58,469 nt of DNA from Saprospiraceae bacterium (GCA_026982695.1 JALSGS010000024.1:1-58469); one strand, 5' to 3'; shown: positions 37,115-46,503, numbered from the stretch's first letter. A program made the numbers and translations. The notes: generated by a model not told the origin, from the letters alone.

Positions 37115-37576
37115 TTATTTAGAATCAAGTTCTTGATAGGCAGTAGGAGGTACCGACTCCTCAGCCAATGTTTTAATAATGTCATGAGGCGTAAGTATGC
37201 CCACCAACTCGCCTGCTGCCGTTACAACAGGAATGGCGTGAAAGCGATTGAGCTTAAACAATTCCAAGGCCACGTTGATGCGATCATCAGGTTCGAGTTT
37301 GGCCAAGCCCTTTGTCATGATTTCTTCAGCTTTATGTGCTTTGAGCCTTTCTTCCATACTCATACGCGGAGCTTGTCCCATCACCTCATCGCCCATGAGA
37401 AAGGCCAAAAAATCCGTCTTGCTGATCATACCCACAATCTCCTTGAAGCGCACTACGGGAATATGGTGGATGTTGTGCGAATCAAATATCTGCTTCACAC
37501 TCAGCAAGTCGTCAGTAGGGCTCACTGTTTTGAGCTCCTTTGTCATAATCGTAGATACCGGTGCAAGGATGTTCAT
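37115..37576 (-). CDS. CBS-domain pair protein
   Basis: 153 residues from ATG 37576 (a TTG three codons earlier is also possible). Two CBS domains: VSTIMTKELKTVSPTDDL to HHIPVVRFKEIVGMISKTD, and AEEIMTKGLAKLEPDDRI to HAIPVVTAAGELVGILTPHD. Such free-standing pairs bind adenine nucleotides or SAM and report energy state. It lies upstream of the tandem Usp gene on the same strand and is divergent from the histidine kinase, which suggests common control. Confidence 0.9.
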   Translation of the reverse strand: MNILAPVSTIMTKELKTVSPTDDLLSVKQIFDSHNIHHIPVVRFKEIVGMISKTDFLAFLMGDEVMGQAPRMSMEERLKAHKAEEIMTKGLAKLEPDDRINVALELFKLNRFHAIPVVTAAGELVGILTPHDIIKTLAEESVPPTAYQELDSK

Positions 37577-37746
37577 ATCTGCCAACTTTTAAGTGGTACA
37601 ATAAGAAGTGCGTATTGACAGGTGCAAGATGCGTTTGCTTCGTTCCCCCATTCATGACCAAGCTCAAAGTACAAGGTGATTTTCGTCAACTTTGTAAATT
37701 GCCTGCTGTTATTTAAAAATTCACCTAACAGTGAGGAGGCCTGCCC

Positions 37747-39084
37747 ATGAAATCTGGACGCAGATATGCCCATAAAAGTATCTTTCTAAAAACCGATGAC
37801 ATATCGGAAACAGCACTTCGGCTGCAGGCCATTTTCGAGACAGCCATCGATGGCATCATTATCATCGACGAGCAAGGAATCATGGAAGCCATCAACCCAG
37901 CTGCAGCACATCTATTTGGCTATACCCAGGAAGAGCTCATTGGAAAAAACGTGTCCATGCTGATGCCCGAGCCCGATCGCTCCCATCACGATGAATACAT
38001 CAAGCGATACCTCGATACTCATCACCCACGCATCATCGGCATTGGACGAGAAGTGACTGGCTTGAAAAAAGACGGTACGATAGTTCCTATTCGACTGGCT
38101 GTGAGCGAGGTGCGCATTGACTCTCGCATTTTGTTCACTGGCATCGTACACGACCTTTCAGAAGTAAAGAAAGCCCAACGCGAAGTAGAGGCCCTCAATC
38201 GCGAATTGGAACAACGCGTACAAGAACGCACAGAAAAGCTAGCTGAGGTAGTCAACCGACTGATCAAAACCAACCGACGACTGGAAAAAGAAATCCAAGA
38301 ACGACAAAAAATAGAAGCCGTTTTGCGCAAGCGCGAAAAACAACTGAAAGAAGCACTGGAAAAGGAAAAAGAGCTCAACGAGCTCAAATCGCGTTTTGTC
38401 TCCATGGCTTCACACGAATTCCGCACTCCTCTCAGTACCATTGCCTCATCGGCTTCACTCATCGCGCGCTACACAGAGAGCCATCAACAAGACAAACGCA
38501 TAAAGCACATTCAGCGCATCAAATCGGCGGTGAACAATCTGACCAACATCCTCAACGACTTTCTCTCGTTAAGCAAACTGGAAGAAGGCAAAGTACAACT
38601 CAAACTGCAAGAAGTACCACTCGAACCGTTCTTTCAGTCCTTGCTCGAAGAACTCACCCCCCAACTCAAAAAAGGTCAAAAATTTACCTTCGAAAACCAC
38701 TTGCCTCCAGACATGACTTTTTCTACCGACCCCCAGCTACTTCGCAATATCACCATCAACCTCATATCCAATGCCATCAAATACTCGCCTGAAAACAAGC
38801 CTATTCACCTAAGCCTATCGCCTCATGAAGACGGTTCTTCCATCTGTCTCAAAGTAAAAGATGAAGGAATGGGCATACCTAAAGAAGATCAAACCCATTT
38901 ATTTACGCGTTTTTTTCGCGCTCGCAACGCCATCAACATCCAAGGCACGGGCTTGGGCCTCAATATTGTAAGGCGATACGTCCATTTGCTGGACGGTCAC
39001 ATTGACTTTGAGAGTCAAGAAGGTAAGGGAACAGAGTTTCGCGTATGCTTACCTCCCACCCACATGGAAATGACACAAAGCTGA
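37747..39084 (+). CDS. FixL-like haem-PAS sensor histidine kinase
   Basis: 445 residues, no membrane segment. PAS domain about 22-138. The segment MPEPDRSHHDEYIKRY followed by RIIGIGREVTGLKKDG aligns with rhizobial FixL at equal spacing. H81 takes the place of the haem ligand His200, and R87, I96, R101, L117 and V119 take the places of Arg206, Ile215, Arg220, Leu236 and Ile238 (B. japonicum numbering, from memory). A coiled coil (140-215) leads to the phospho-acceptor box SMASHEFRTPLS (H223), then N (NLISNAIKYS), G1 (DEGMGIP) and G2 (GTGLGLNIV) boxes. A soluble oxygen sensor is inferred. The REC-CRP gene follows 82 bp later. Confidence 0.93.
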   Translation: MKSGRRYAHKSIFLKTDDISETALRLQAIFETAIDGIIIIDEQGIMEAINPAAAHLFGYTQEELIGKNVSMLMPEPDRSHHDEYIKRYLDTHHPRIIGIGREVTGLKKDGTIVPIRLAVSEVRIDSRILFTGIVHDLSEVKKAQREVEALNRELEQRVQERTEKLAEVVNRLIKTNRRLEKEIQERQKIEAVLRKREKQLKEALEKEKELNELKSRFVSMASHEFRTPLSTIASSASLIARYTESHQQDKRIKHIQRIKSAVNNLTNILNDFLSLSKLEEGKVQLKLQEVPLEPFFQSLLEELTPQLKKGQKFTFENHLPPDMTFSTDPQLLRNITINLISNAIKYSPENKPIHLSLSPHEDGSSICLKVKDEGMGIPKEDQTHLFTRFFRARNAINIQGTGLGLNIVRRYVHLLDGHIDFESQEGKGTEFRVCLPPTHMEMTQS

Positions 39085-39166
39085 GACCGTTCCACCTGAT
39101 CCGCAATACTTGGCCAAGTAAAAAAGCCTCCATAAATTCACAACAAACACCCATCACAATTACACT

Positions 39167-40228
39167 ATGAGTAAAAAACGCATTTTGGTCATTGAAGATA
39201 ATCCCGACGTACGAGAAAATCTCGTGGAAATACTCGAACTGAGCAATTACGAAGTGGAGGCTGCCACCGATGGACGAGAAGGGGTGGAAAAAGCACTAAA
39301 GAACCCGCCAGATTTGATCTTGTGTGATGTGATGATGCCCCATCTCGATGGCTTTGGCGTGTTGCACATCTTGAGCAAAAAGCCCCAAACGGCAGATGTG
39401 CCTTTTATCTTTCTGACAGCCAAAACAGAGCGGAGCGACATCCGCAAAGGAATGACCTTAGGCGCCGATGACTACATCACCAAACCATTCGACGACGTCG
39501 AGCTGCTCAATGCCATCGAGACGAGACTTCAAAAAGCCGAACGCCTCAAGCATTCCTTTGACAAAACCGCCAAAGGCCTGCAAGCCTTCATCGATGAAGC
39601 ACGCGGATATGAAGCGCTCCGAGAACTATCGAAAGACAAAGAAGTCAAGTCTTTTCGCAGAAAAGAAATTATCTACTATGAAGGAGACTACCCCCGCTAT
39701 CTTTACTTCCTGGAGTCGGGCAAAGTCAAGCTTTTCAAAACCAACGAAGATGGTAAAGAGCTCATTTTTCGCGTCATCAAGCCCGGAGAATTCTTTGGCT
39801 TTCTGGCACTTATAAAAGATGACAACTACCCCCAATCCGCAGCAGCTATAGAGGCATCTACGGTGCGGCTCATCCCACGCGACGATTTTCTCAAGCTGCT
39901 TCACGCCAATAAAGACGTCTCGGCACGTCTGGTTAAAATGTTAGCCGACAACGTTGCTGAAAAAGAAGAACAACTCCTACACCTGGCATACAACAGCATC
40001 AGAAGGCGCGTGGCTGATGCCTTGCTCGAACTAGACGAACAAGTGCGCGAGCAAGGTCAGGAAACCATCGTCATCTTGCGCGAAGACCTGGCCAACATTG
40101 TAGGTACGGCCAAAGAGAGCGTCATCCGCACACTCACTGAATTCAAAAACGACGGCTACATCAAGATCGTGGATGGAGGTGGCATCGTGGTGCTCGATCG
40201 AAAGAAACTGTCCAGCATGCCTTTCTAG
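39167..40228 (+). CDS. Response regulator: REC domain fused to CRP/FNR regulator
   Basis: 353 residues. Receiver domain 1-122 with the acidic pair ED, phospho-Asp in LILCDVMMPHLDG (D54 region), FLTAK and the KPF lysine. A short helical linker follows. Residues 155-265 are a cyclic-nucleotide-binding-type beta barrel (IIYYEGDYPRYLYFLESG, IKPGEFFGFLAL), and residues 280-340 a CRP-type winged helix (LREDLANIVGTAKESVIRTL). No FNR-type N-terminal Cys cluster is present, so the oxygen signal would come through phosphorylation by the adjacent FixL-like kinase. It probably activates microaerobic or stress genes. Confidence 0.93.
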   Translation: MSKKRILVIEDNPDVRENLVEILELSNYEVEAATDGREGVEKALKNPPDLILCDVMMPHLDGFGVLHILSKKPQTADVPFIFLTAKTERSDIRKGMTLGADDYITKPFDDVELLNAIETRLQKAERLKHSFDKTAKGLQAFIDEARGYEALRELSKDKEVKSFRRKEIIYYEGDYPRYLYFLESGKVKLFKTNEDGKELIFRVIKPGEFFGFLALIKDDNYPQSAAAIEASTVRLIPRDDFLKLLHANKDVSARLVKMLADNVAEKEEQLLHLAYNSIRRRVADALLELDEQVREQGQETIVILREDLANIVGTAKESVIRTLTEFKNDGYIKIVDGGGIVVLDRKKLSSMPF

Positions 40229-40311
40229 CCATTCTAACCAAAGGCAGGCTACTGCCGAGCTACTTTTAGGCCACTAAAACTGCTCCGATTTTCAGTTAGC
40301 TCAATGGCCAC

Positions 40312-41253
40312 TCATCGCTCGGCCTGGCGCTGCGCCAGTAATGAAGCCAACCCTTCCCAACGAGGCACTACCTGCAAGCACATCTGCGCTTGTGAAGTTG
40401 AAGTAGCCGCGCGCCCATGCTGAGGTACAATGCGATACTGTTCCAGGGGCATGCCTAAAGTCTGCAATTCGACAACCAAGGCAGCCATGCCAGCCATCTC
40501 CTTTTGATCCGTGAAAGGCCATTCGACCTCAAGAACCAAATCGGGAAAAGGTGCCAACAGTGCCCTCAGGTCATTGATAAAGTTGATAGCTTCCGTACGC
40601 ACTCGTCCTTGTCGATAAAAGAAAAATGTCTGAGGCGCACAAATTTTCACGGCATCCATTGCCGTATTGCCCGAGCGCGTCCATTCCAGTGGTTGGCCAG
40701 CATACGCACCACTGCGTGCCTGTAGGCTCGAAAACAACGCATCGAGCTCTTCGGCACGTGCAGCCGACCACTGGACTACCACATCTACCTTCATGCCCTT
40801 AGACTGGAGCGTTTGCGCCAACGCCTCAAGCTCTTGTCGTTTTTGATCCAAGACATACTCCAAGGCCTGCAGCTCGGCTTCCTTCTTGTCGAGTTCATCC
40901 AATTTGGCTGCCAACTGAGTCTCCAAGGCCTGTTTCTCATAAGAAGCAGTAGAAAGCAAAGCCTCATTTTGTTCAATCAACGACTCATTTTGCCGCTGCA
41001 ATCGGGCATTGTCTCTAGCTAAAGTGGCAGCGCGTACCGTCACAATTTCCAATTCGCGCATTGCTTCTTTCAAATCGGCTCGCAAGGTACGCACCTCCTT
41101 TTGGCAATTGAGCTTCTCTTGCTCTATGCCTAACAAAGACTCATACTCCGCCTTGAAGTAATCGCGTTCAGCCTTGACTTCTGCAAACTGCTGAGGAGCT
41201 ACACATCCAATGACGAACACCATTGAGAATAGGAAAAAGTACATTTTGTGCAT
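40312..41253 (-). CDS. Coiled-coil lipoprotein with OmpA-like C-terminal region
   Basis: 313 residues from ATG 41253; a lipoprotein signal (YFFLFSMVFVIGC) ends at the lipobox Cys. Residues 25-165 are a long coiled coil (ERDYFKAEYESLL, EKQALETQLAAKLDELDKK). The C-terminal 130 residues (INFINDLRALLAPFPDLVLEV, LQTLGMPLEQYRIVPQ) have the layout of an OmpA peptidoglycan-binding domain but not its consensus. It is probably an outer-membrane-anchored envelope protein. It lies 72 bp downstream of arsS on the same strand. Confidence 0.7.
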   Translation of the reverse strand: MHKMYFFLFSMVFVIGCVAPQQFAEVKAERDYFKAEYESLLGIEQEKLNCQKEVRTLRADLKEAMRELEIVTVRAATLARDNARLQRQNESLIEQNEALLSTASYEKQALETQLAAKLDELDKKEAELQALEYVLDQKRQELEALAQTLQSKGMKVDVVVQWSAARAEELDALFSSLQARSGAYAGQPLEWTRSGNTAMDAVKICAPQTFFFYRQGRVRTEAINFINDLRALLAPFPDLVLEVEWPFTDQKEMAGMAALVVELQTLGMPLEQYRIVPQHGRAATSTSQAQMCLQVVPRWEGLASLLAQRQAER

Positions 41254-41325
41254 GGCCATGAGTTAAAATGTAATAGTATCAGGAATATTTGCCATGCAAA
41301 TATGCTCAAAAACACCACGGCACGC

Positions 41326-42402
41326 TTAAGTAATTTGGCCACCACAGCTCGAACCCGCCCCCGCAGTGCAGCCATAACAGTGCTGATTGATCACTATTTG
41401 GCGTTGTGCCAAAGCTTCGATATCAAACTCATTAATGTGTTGTTTAGGCCGAGGCACTGCCACCTTCAAATCGAGCATCTGGTTAAAATCACAATCGTAC
41501 AAGTAGCCATCCCAAGACACCGAGATAGTATTCCGACACATTAGTCCGGGCACTGCTGCAGGGTTGAATGCATCGATAAGCGCTTCCATATAGCTTACAT
41601 AATTGCCCGACTCGAGCAGATATTCCAAAAAACGGCTGATGGGCAAGTTCGTAATGCAATAGAGGTTGTTAAACACCACGCCATAGCGGCGCGCCAATTG
41701 CCGCTTGAACTCAGCCTCCAACGCTTTTTGATCTCCGGGCAAAAAAGCTCCCGTAGGGTTGTACACCAAGTTGAGCTCCAAGCCACTGTCAGCTTGTCCA
41801 TACCCCACTGCATTGAGCATCTTGAGTGCCCTGATCGAGTCGTCAAATACGCCCTCACCCCGCTGTCGATCAGTGCGCATCTTAGAAAAGTGAGGCAAAG
41901 AAGAAACCACCGTGATGCGATGCTCAGCAAAAAACTGGGGCAAATCGTGGAAACGCGGGTTGGAAACAATAATCGTTAAGTTGCAACGATCAATCACCTT
42001 CTTGCCCAACTTGCTGACCTGCTCGACAAACCAACGAAAATTTGGGTTGAGCTCGGGCGCACCGCCCGTAATATCTACAGTATGGATCGTGGGCACTGCG
42101 GCAATGATCTCCAGACATCGCTCCAGCGTGGGGCGGTCCATATTTTCTCGTTTCTTGTCGGGTCCAGCATCTACATGGCAATGTGCACAAGTCTGATTAC
42201 ACAACTTTCCAATATTGATCTGGAAGATCTCCAGCTGGCTTGGCAGCAATGGATAATGCCCTGCCGATTTGAGCTTTTCAGCAAATGGTACTTGGTCGAT
42301 TTCGGCCCGCTCCCATTGGTTCAACACTTTGAGTTGAACCATCGTATCGGCCAATTCACTTTTCCTGGATGCCAGGGTCTTCGTTCTGGGTTTGACGGCC
42401 AT
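41326..42402 (-). CDS. arsS: Arsenosugar biosynthesis radical SAM protein
   Basis: 358 residues from ATG 42402. The radical-SAM cluster is LCNQTCAHCHVDAGP (CxxxCxxC, near residue 66). VDITGGAPELNPNF is the SAM-binding GGE-like motif. The C-terminus carries the family's Cys-rich signature HCYGCTAGAGSSCGG; some relatives have selenocysteine in this region. Known for the family: it transfers the 5'-deoxyadenosyl group to dimethylarsenite on the way to arsenosugars, after ArsM methylation. The AhpD-like partner is immediately upstream (48 bp). No intact arsM is in the window; a dead copy lies near 10 kb. Confidence 0.9.
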   Translation of the reverse strand: MAVKPRTKTLASRKSELADTMVQLKVLNQWERAEIDQVPFAEKLKSAGHYPLLPSQLEIFQINIGKLCNQTCAHCHVDAGPDKKRENMDRPTLERCLEIIAAVPTIHTVDITGGAPELNPNFRWFVEQVSKLGKKVIDRCNLTIIVSNPRFHDLPQFFAEHRITVVSSLPHFSKMRTDRQRGEGVFDDSIRALKMLNAVGYGQADSGLELNLVYNPTGAFLPGDQKALEAEFKRQLARRYGVVFNNLYCITNLPISRFLEYLLESGNYVSYMEALIDAFNPAAVPGLMCRNTISVSWDGYLYDCDFNQMLDLKVAVPRPKQHINEFDIEALAQRQIVINQHCYGCTAGAGSSCGGQIT

Positions 42403-42450
42403 AATGCGCTTGTTTTTCAACGATTCAAAGAAGGGAAAAAAACTCCACCT

Positions 42451-42789
42451 TTACATAGTCTTCTTCTTGACATCTTCCATCATCTGCACGCTAAAGACCA
42501 AAGTGATTCCCGCCTTCATAGCAGCTGCCACGTGTACAGCCTCCATCATCTGTGCTTCATCAGCACCTTCCTGCAAACAGGCATTGGTATACGCATCGAT
42601 GCAATAGGGACACTGTTGCGCATGAGCTACGGCCAGGGCAATTAGCGCCTTTTCGCGTTTGCTCAGCGCGCCATCTTCAAAAACGGCGTGGTAATAATCA
42701 AAAAACTTGTTGCCCAACGGCTCTTGAAAATCAACGATTTCACCAAACTTCTTCAAATGGCTCCGCTTCAAATAATTGTCATTACCCAT
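42451..42789 (-). CDS. Arsenosugar-associated AhpD/carboxymuconolactone decarboxylase-like protein
   Basis: 112 residues, all helical, with the AhpD-type redox motif AHAQQCPYCIDAYTN (CxxC) near residue 58 and EGADEAQMMEAVHVAAAMKAG after it. Proteins of this length next to arsS are the peroxidase-like partner of arsenosugar biosynthesis in many bacteria. It is the first gene of the arsS transcription unit and is divergent from the lipoprotein gene at 42.9 kb. Confidence 0.88.
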   Translation of the reverse strand: MGNDNYLKRSHLKKFGEIVDFQEPLGNKFFDYYHAVFEDGALSKREKALIALAVAHAQQCPYCIDAYTNACLQEGADEAQMMEAVHVAAAMKAGITLVFSVQMMEDVKKKTM

Positions 42790-42891
42790 TTTTCAGCATT
42801 TTTGGTCGTGAACAAAAGCCAACTTCAAGCAATGGCAGCATCAAAAGATGCGCGGTGAAAATATAAGAGGTTCATCAAAAAAAGCCTGCAA

Positions 42892-43497
42892 ATGCTCATA
42901 CAAACCACTAGCCAACACACCCAACTCAACCTTTGGGGCATCTTCCTCATCGCGATCATAGGAGGATCCACCTGGAGCTGTAGCCGCCAAGCAGCGCTGA
43001 ACAGGATTCAAAACTTGCCTGCCTATGACGAACGGGGTATCAATGCCATAGTAATATGGCCAGCCGGCACCACCGCCGAACAAGTGCCCAAATCATGGAA
43101 GCAGCTACTACCCATTGAGCTACTCCATTCCTGGCCCGCACCAGCTAATCTTTGCATAGTAGCTTCTACCCATCAGCCTAACCAAGCCCCTATCCTCATG
43201 TGGCTCATCGACGAAGCCCGCCCAGCAGGCAAGGCCATCTCGGCACAGCCCATTGCCGGTATGGTGTTTAAAGTCCAAAATCAAACCATTCGCCTTATTG
43301 TGGCCACACCTACTGACGCCCAGCACACCCTACCGACCGACTGGCCCACCCTACAAGTACGCCATCCGGCTTTTCTGGATTTTTGGAAAAGCTGGCTGTT
43401 TATGGCCATGCCACTGGGCACAGTCAGCCAAATTGAATGGCGCCCTCCTGAATGGTGCACTAACCTGGTACAACGCTACGGACAAACACCTCAGTGA
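42892..43497 (+). CDS. Lipoprotein of unknown function
   Basis: 201 residues. A hydrophobic segment (LWGIFLIAIIGGSTWSC) ends in a lipobox-like TWSC near residue 30. The rest alternates short strands (INAIVIWPAG, ILMWLIDEA, IRLIVATPTD). No family is recognised. It is divergent from the arsS pair and co-oriented with the DUF3311/SSS genes 79 bp downstream. Confidence 0.55.
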   Translation: MLIQTTSQHTQLNLWGIFLIAIIGGSTWSCSRQAALNRIQNLPAYDERGINAIVIWPAGTTAEQVPKSWKQLLPIELLHSWPAPANLCIVASTHQPNQAPILMWLIDEARPAGKAISAQPIAGMVFKVQNQTIRLIVATPTDAQHTLPTDWPTLQVRHPAFLDFWKSWLFMAMPLGTVSQIEWRPPEWCTNLVQRYGQTPQ

Positions 43498-43576
43498 AAC
43501 CGACAAGCCCAATAGCTGCGCCTACTCATCTCTGTATATTTGCCACATCAAATAACGACGAAAAGCTACTGAACAG

Positions 43577-43777
43577 ATGAAACGGCAATGTCGAGGCACA
43601 ATATGGGGGCTCACGTTTATTGGCATTTTTCTACTCAGCCAAGATTTTTTGTTTGTCCAATGGGACAACTGGCCTACGCTCTGGGGCTTACCCGATTGGA
43701 TGTACTGGTATTTTGCCCTACAACTTATCTTAGTGGCTGCCATAGCCGCATTTGCCCGTTTTTACTGGAAAGACTGA
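43577..43777 (+). CDS. DUF3311-like small membrane subunit
   Basis: 66 residues with two hydrophobic helices (about 10-28 and 42-60) and the conserved-looking WGLPDWMYWYFALQLIL segment. Such two-helix proteins are encoded directly before SSS-family transporters, as here: the SSS start is 37 bp after this stop. It is presumably a small partner of the transporter in the inner membrane. Confidence 0.75.
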   Translation: MKRQCRGTIWGLTFIGIFLLSQDFLFVQWDNWPTLWGLPDWMYWYFALQLILVAAIAAFARFYWKD

Positions 43778-43814
43778 CGAACAACGCTATCACGCTCATC
43801 ACTGTATCGTACCG

Positions 43815-45266
43815 ATGGTTTATGTCATTTTGAGTGCCTATCTGATCGTAGTATTTCTCAGCAGCTTGCAAGGCACGCGTAGCATAGGCCGCACACCAGA
43901 AGGCTATTTCCTGGCCAATCGCAATGTAGGTACACTTACGCTGTTCTTTACCATTTTGGCTACCAACTTCAGTGCCTACTATTTCATTGGCTTTGCCGGC
44001 GAGGGCTATCGCCGTGGTTATGCATTTTACGTCATTATGGCATTGGGCACGGCATTGGCATGCCTGTCATTCTATCTCATAGGTGATAAAGTGTGGAAAT
44101 TGGGCCAACGCCACCGGTACATCACACCTGGCGAGCTAGTGCGCAAAGAGTCGGATAGTCTTGCACTGAGCACACTTGTTTCCACCATTATGATCGTGTT
44201 TACACTTCCCTATCTGGCGCTTCAAATTGTAGGTGCAGGTTATCTGCTCGAGGTCGTCACTGAAGGTCAAGTTCCCTACCTCGCAGGCGCGACGCTACTC
44301 ACTGCCTTCACCATCGCATACGTGTTTATTGGAGGTATGACCAGTGTGGCCCGTACCGACCTGAAACAAGGCATTATCATGTTTGGGCTCATGCTCATTG
44401 CCGTAATCGTCATCACACAACAGCTGGGTGGCCTCACAGCAGCTAACCAGGCTGTATTTGCCCAACGCCCCGAGCTGTTCGACAGAATGGGCGCCGACGC
44501 CTACTACACTCCCAAGCGCTGGTTCAGCTGGCTCATATTCTGGCTGTTTTGCATCCCGATGTTTCCCCAAATATTCATGCGCTTCTACATTGGTCGCACC
44601 CTAAACCACCTCAAACGCGCAGCCATAGGTTATGCTTTCGCACCACTGTTTTTGACACTGTTACCCGTCATCATAGGCGTGTTGGGGCATTTGAACCATC
44701 CTGATTTAACTGGTAAAGCTGCCGACGAGATCTTGCCGCGCATGCTGGTCACCCACACCCATCCTTGGTTTGCAGCATTAATCATGACAGGTGCACTGGC
44801 CGCATTCATGTCTACGCTCGATTCCCAACTCTTGGCATTAAGTACAATCATCACGCGGGACTTCTGGCCACTTTTCAAAGGCAAACCACTTGACCTCCAA
44901 GGCGAAGTACAGCTGGGCAAAGCTTGGGTAGTTATTCTGGCCCTCATCGGCCTACTCATCGCATGGCATCCATTCACCACCATTTTTGACATGGGCAAAA
45001 TGGCATTCACTGGGCTGGCCATGCTGTTTCCGCCCATTTTCCTACTACTCCACTTCCGATCTCATTTCCACGCCACTTCGGCTATTGCTGCCATCCTGAT
45101 ATGCGAATTGGGTGTAGTAGCTTTTTATTACGAATGGCTTTCACCAAAATGGGCCGGGGGCTTCGAACCCTTTATTCCACTTCTTGCAATGAGCTTTTTC
45201 CTGTGCACAATCGGTATGTGCAGGAAAAAGCTGCAAGCTCAAGCTACCACTACTCACAGCAAGTAA
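43815..45266 (+). CDS. Sodium:solute symporter (SSS family)
   Basis: 483 residues from ATG 43815 (MVYVILSAYLIVVFL). About thirteen helices. SSS hallmarks include RTPEGYFLANRNVG after helix 1, FFTILATNFSAYYFIGFAGEGYR, FIGGMTSVARTDLKQG near residue 175 and AAFMSTLDSQLLALSTIITRD near residue 335, which carries sodium-site residues. The substrate may be pantothenate, an organic acid or proline; sequence alone does not decide. The PLP-dependent dehydratase follows 10 bp later and probably shares the transcript. Confidence 0.92.
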   Translation: MVYVILSAYLIVVFLSSLQGTRSIGRTPEGYFLANRNVGTLTLFFTILATNFSAYYFIGFAGEGYRRGYAFYVIMALGTALACLSFYLIGDKVWKLGQRHRYITPGELVRKESDSLALSTLVSTIMIVFTLPYLALQIVGAGYLLEVVTEGQVPYLAGATLLTAFTIAYVFIGGMTSVARTDLKQGIIMFGLMLIAVIVITQQLGGLTAANQAVFAQRPELFDRMGADAYYTPKRWFSWLIFWLFCIPMFPQIFMRFYIGRTLNHLKRAAIGYAFAPLFLTLLPVIIGVLGHLNHPDLTGKAADEILPRMLVTHTHPWFAALIMTGALAAFMSTLDSQLLALSTIITRDFWPLFKGKPLDLQGEVQLGKAWVVILALIGLLIAWHPFTTIFDMGKMAFTGLAMLFPPIFLLLHFRSHFHATSAIAAILICELGVVAFYYEWLSPKWAGGFEPFIPLLAMSFFLCTIGMCRKKLQAQATTTHSK

Positions 45267-45276
45267 AATCGCTCCT

Positions 45277-46236
45277 ATGGCTAAATACTGGTTCACCAAA
45301 GCACGATTTTTAAATACAAGACCTACCATTGCACACGCCATCCATCGCACACCTGTACTCACTTCTCGCACATTCGATCAATGGATACAAGGCAACTTGT
45401 TTTTCAAATGCGAAAATTTCCAAAAGGTAGGGGCTTTCAAAATGCGGGGTGCTGCACATGCCGTCGCACGCCTTTCAGCTCGCGATAAAAAGCGCGGTGT
45501 AGCTACCCATTCTTCCGGCAACTTCGCCCAAGCACTTGCCCTAGCAGCACGACAAGCTGGCATCCCTGCATGGATCGTCATGCCCGAGCATGCGCCTCAA
45601 GTCAAGAAAGATGCCGTGCGTGACTATGGCGGTCAAATTGTAGAATGTGGCCCTACACTAAGCGCAAGAGAAGAGAAACTCCAGCAAGTCGTCAAAGCAA
45701 CAGGAGCTACCTTTATCCATCCTTTTGATCATCAAGACGTCATCTTGGGGCAAGGCACAGCTGCACAAGAACTCATCGAAGAGGTAGAAAATATAGATAT
45801 ACTCATCGCACCTGTAGGTGGCGGCGGATTAGTCAGTGGTACAGCCATTGCAGCCATGCACCTCAGCCCCCATACTCTCGTCTATGCTGCCGAACCTCAA
45901 GGCGCCGCAGACGCCTGGCAATCCAAGAAAACAGGGCGAATCGTACCCCAAACCCACCCTCAAACTATCGCAGATGGATTGCGCACTTCCCTTGGACAAC
46001 TCACCTTCCCCATCATCCGAGATCACGTACAGGAAGTACTTCTAGTCAGCGAAGCGGAAATCAAACACGCGCTCCGCCATGCAATGGAACGGCTAAAAAT
46101 CGTGCTCGAACCTTCTGCCGCAGTAGCTATTGCCGCTGTGTTGCGGTATCAACCACTTTTTCAAAACAAACGCACGGGCATCATCCTCTCTGGTGGCAAC
46201 ATCTCTCTACCATTAATTCCCCAGCTCATCGAGTAA
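45277..46236 (+). CDS. PLP-dependent threonine/serine dehydratase-family enzyme
   Basis: 319 residues, fold type II. The PLP lysine lies in FQKVGAFKMRGA (K near residue 58). HSSGNFAQALALAA is the substrate loop, and APVGGGGLVSG (near 185) holds the phosphate of PLP. The C-terminus has ILSGGNIS. No ACT regulatory domain is present, so it resembles catabolic threonine dehydratase or serine racemase (about 320 residues) rather than biosynthetic IlvA. It is coupled to the SSS transporter, which suggests amino-acid uptake and breakdown. Confidence 0.9.
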   Translation: MAKYWFTKARFLNTRPTIAHAIHRTPVLTSRTFDQWIQGNLFFKCENFQKVGAFKMRGAAHAVARLSARDKKRGVATHSSGNFAQALALAARQAGIPAWIVMPEHAPQVKKDAVRDYGGQIVECGPTLSAREEKLQQVVKATGATFIHPFDHQDVILGQGTAAQELIEEVENIDILIAPVGGGGLVSGTAIAAMHLSPHTLVYAAEPQGAADAWQSKKTGRIVPQTHPQTIADGLRTSLGQLTFPIIRDHVQEVLLVSEAEIKHALRHAMERLKIVLEPSAAVAIAAVLRYQPLFQNKRTGIILSGGNISLPLIPQLIE

Positions 46237-46428
46237 AACAAGTCAACCACTGCCATATAGCTACTATCCACTGAGCCTCGTAACGCAGTTGGCAAAAAAT
46301 CCAAGCCTGACCTTGATTTTTTCAGGCATGCAACAACCTATGTGTACAGTCAATTTCAAATAAAAAAATCAGAAAAAGTATTGTTTTTTTGAAAAAAGTT
46401 CATTTTTTATTTTTTATACTTAAAAAAT

Positions 46429-46460
46429 TTGCAGCAAAATGCCGAATGTGTTTAAATTTG
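46429..46460 (+). promoter_or_regulatory. Bacteroidota promoter of the tRNA-like gene
   Basis: TTG at 46429-46431, 21-bp spacer, perfect TAAATTTG at 46453-46460. Initiation would be near 46467, giving a leader of about 37 nt before the folded RNA. Confidence 0.65.
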
Positions 46461-46503
46461 CCCATATCAAAGCACAGAAAATGAAACCTGATTTTAATCG
46501 CAT

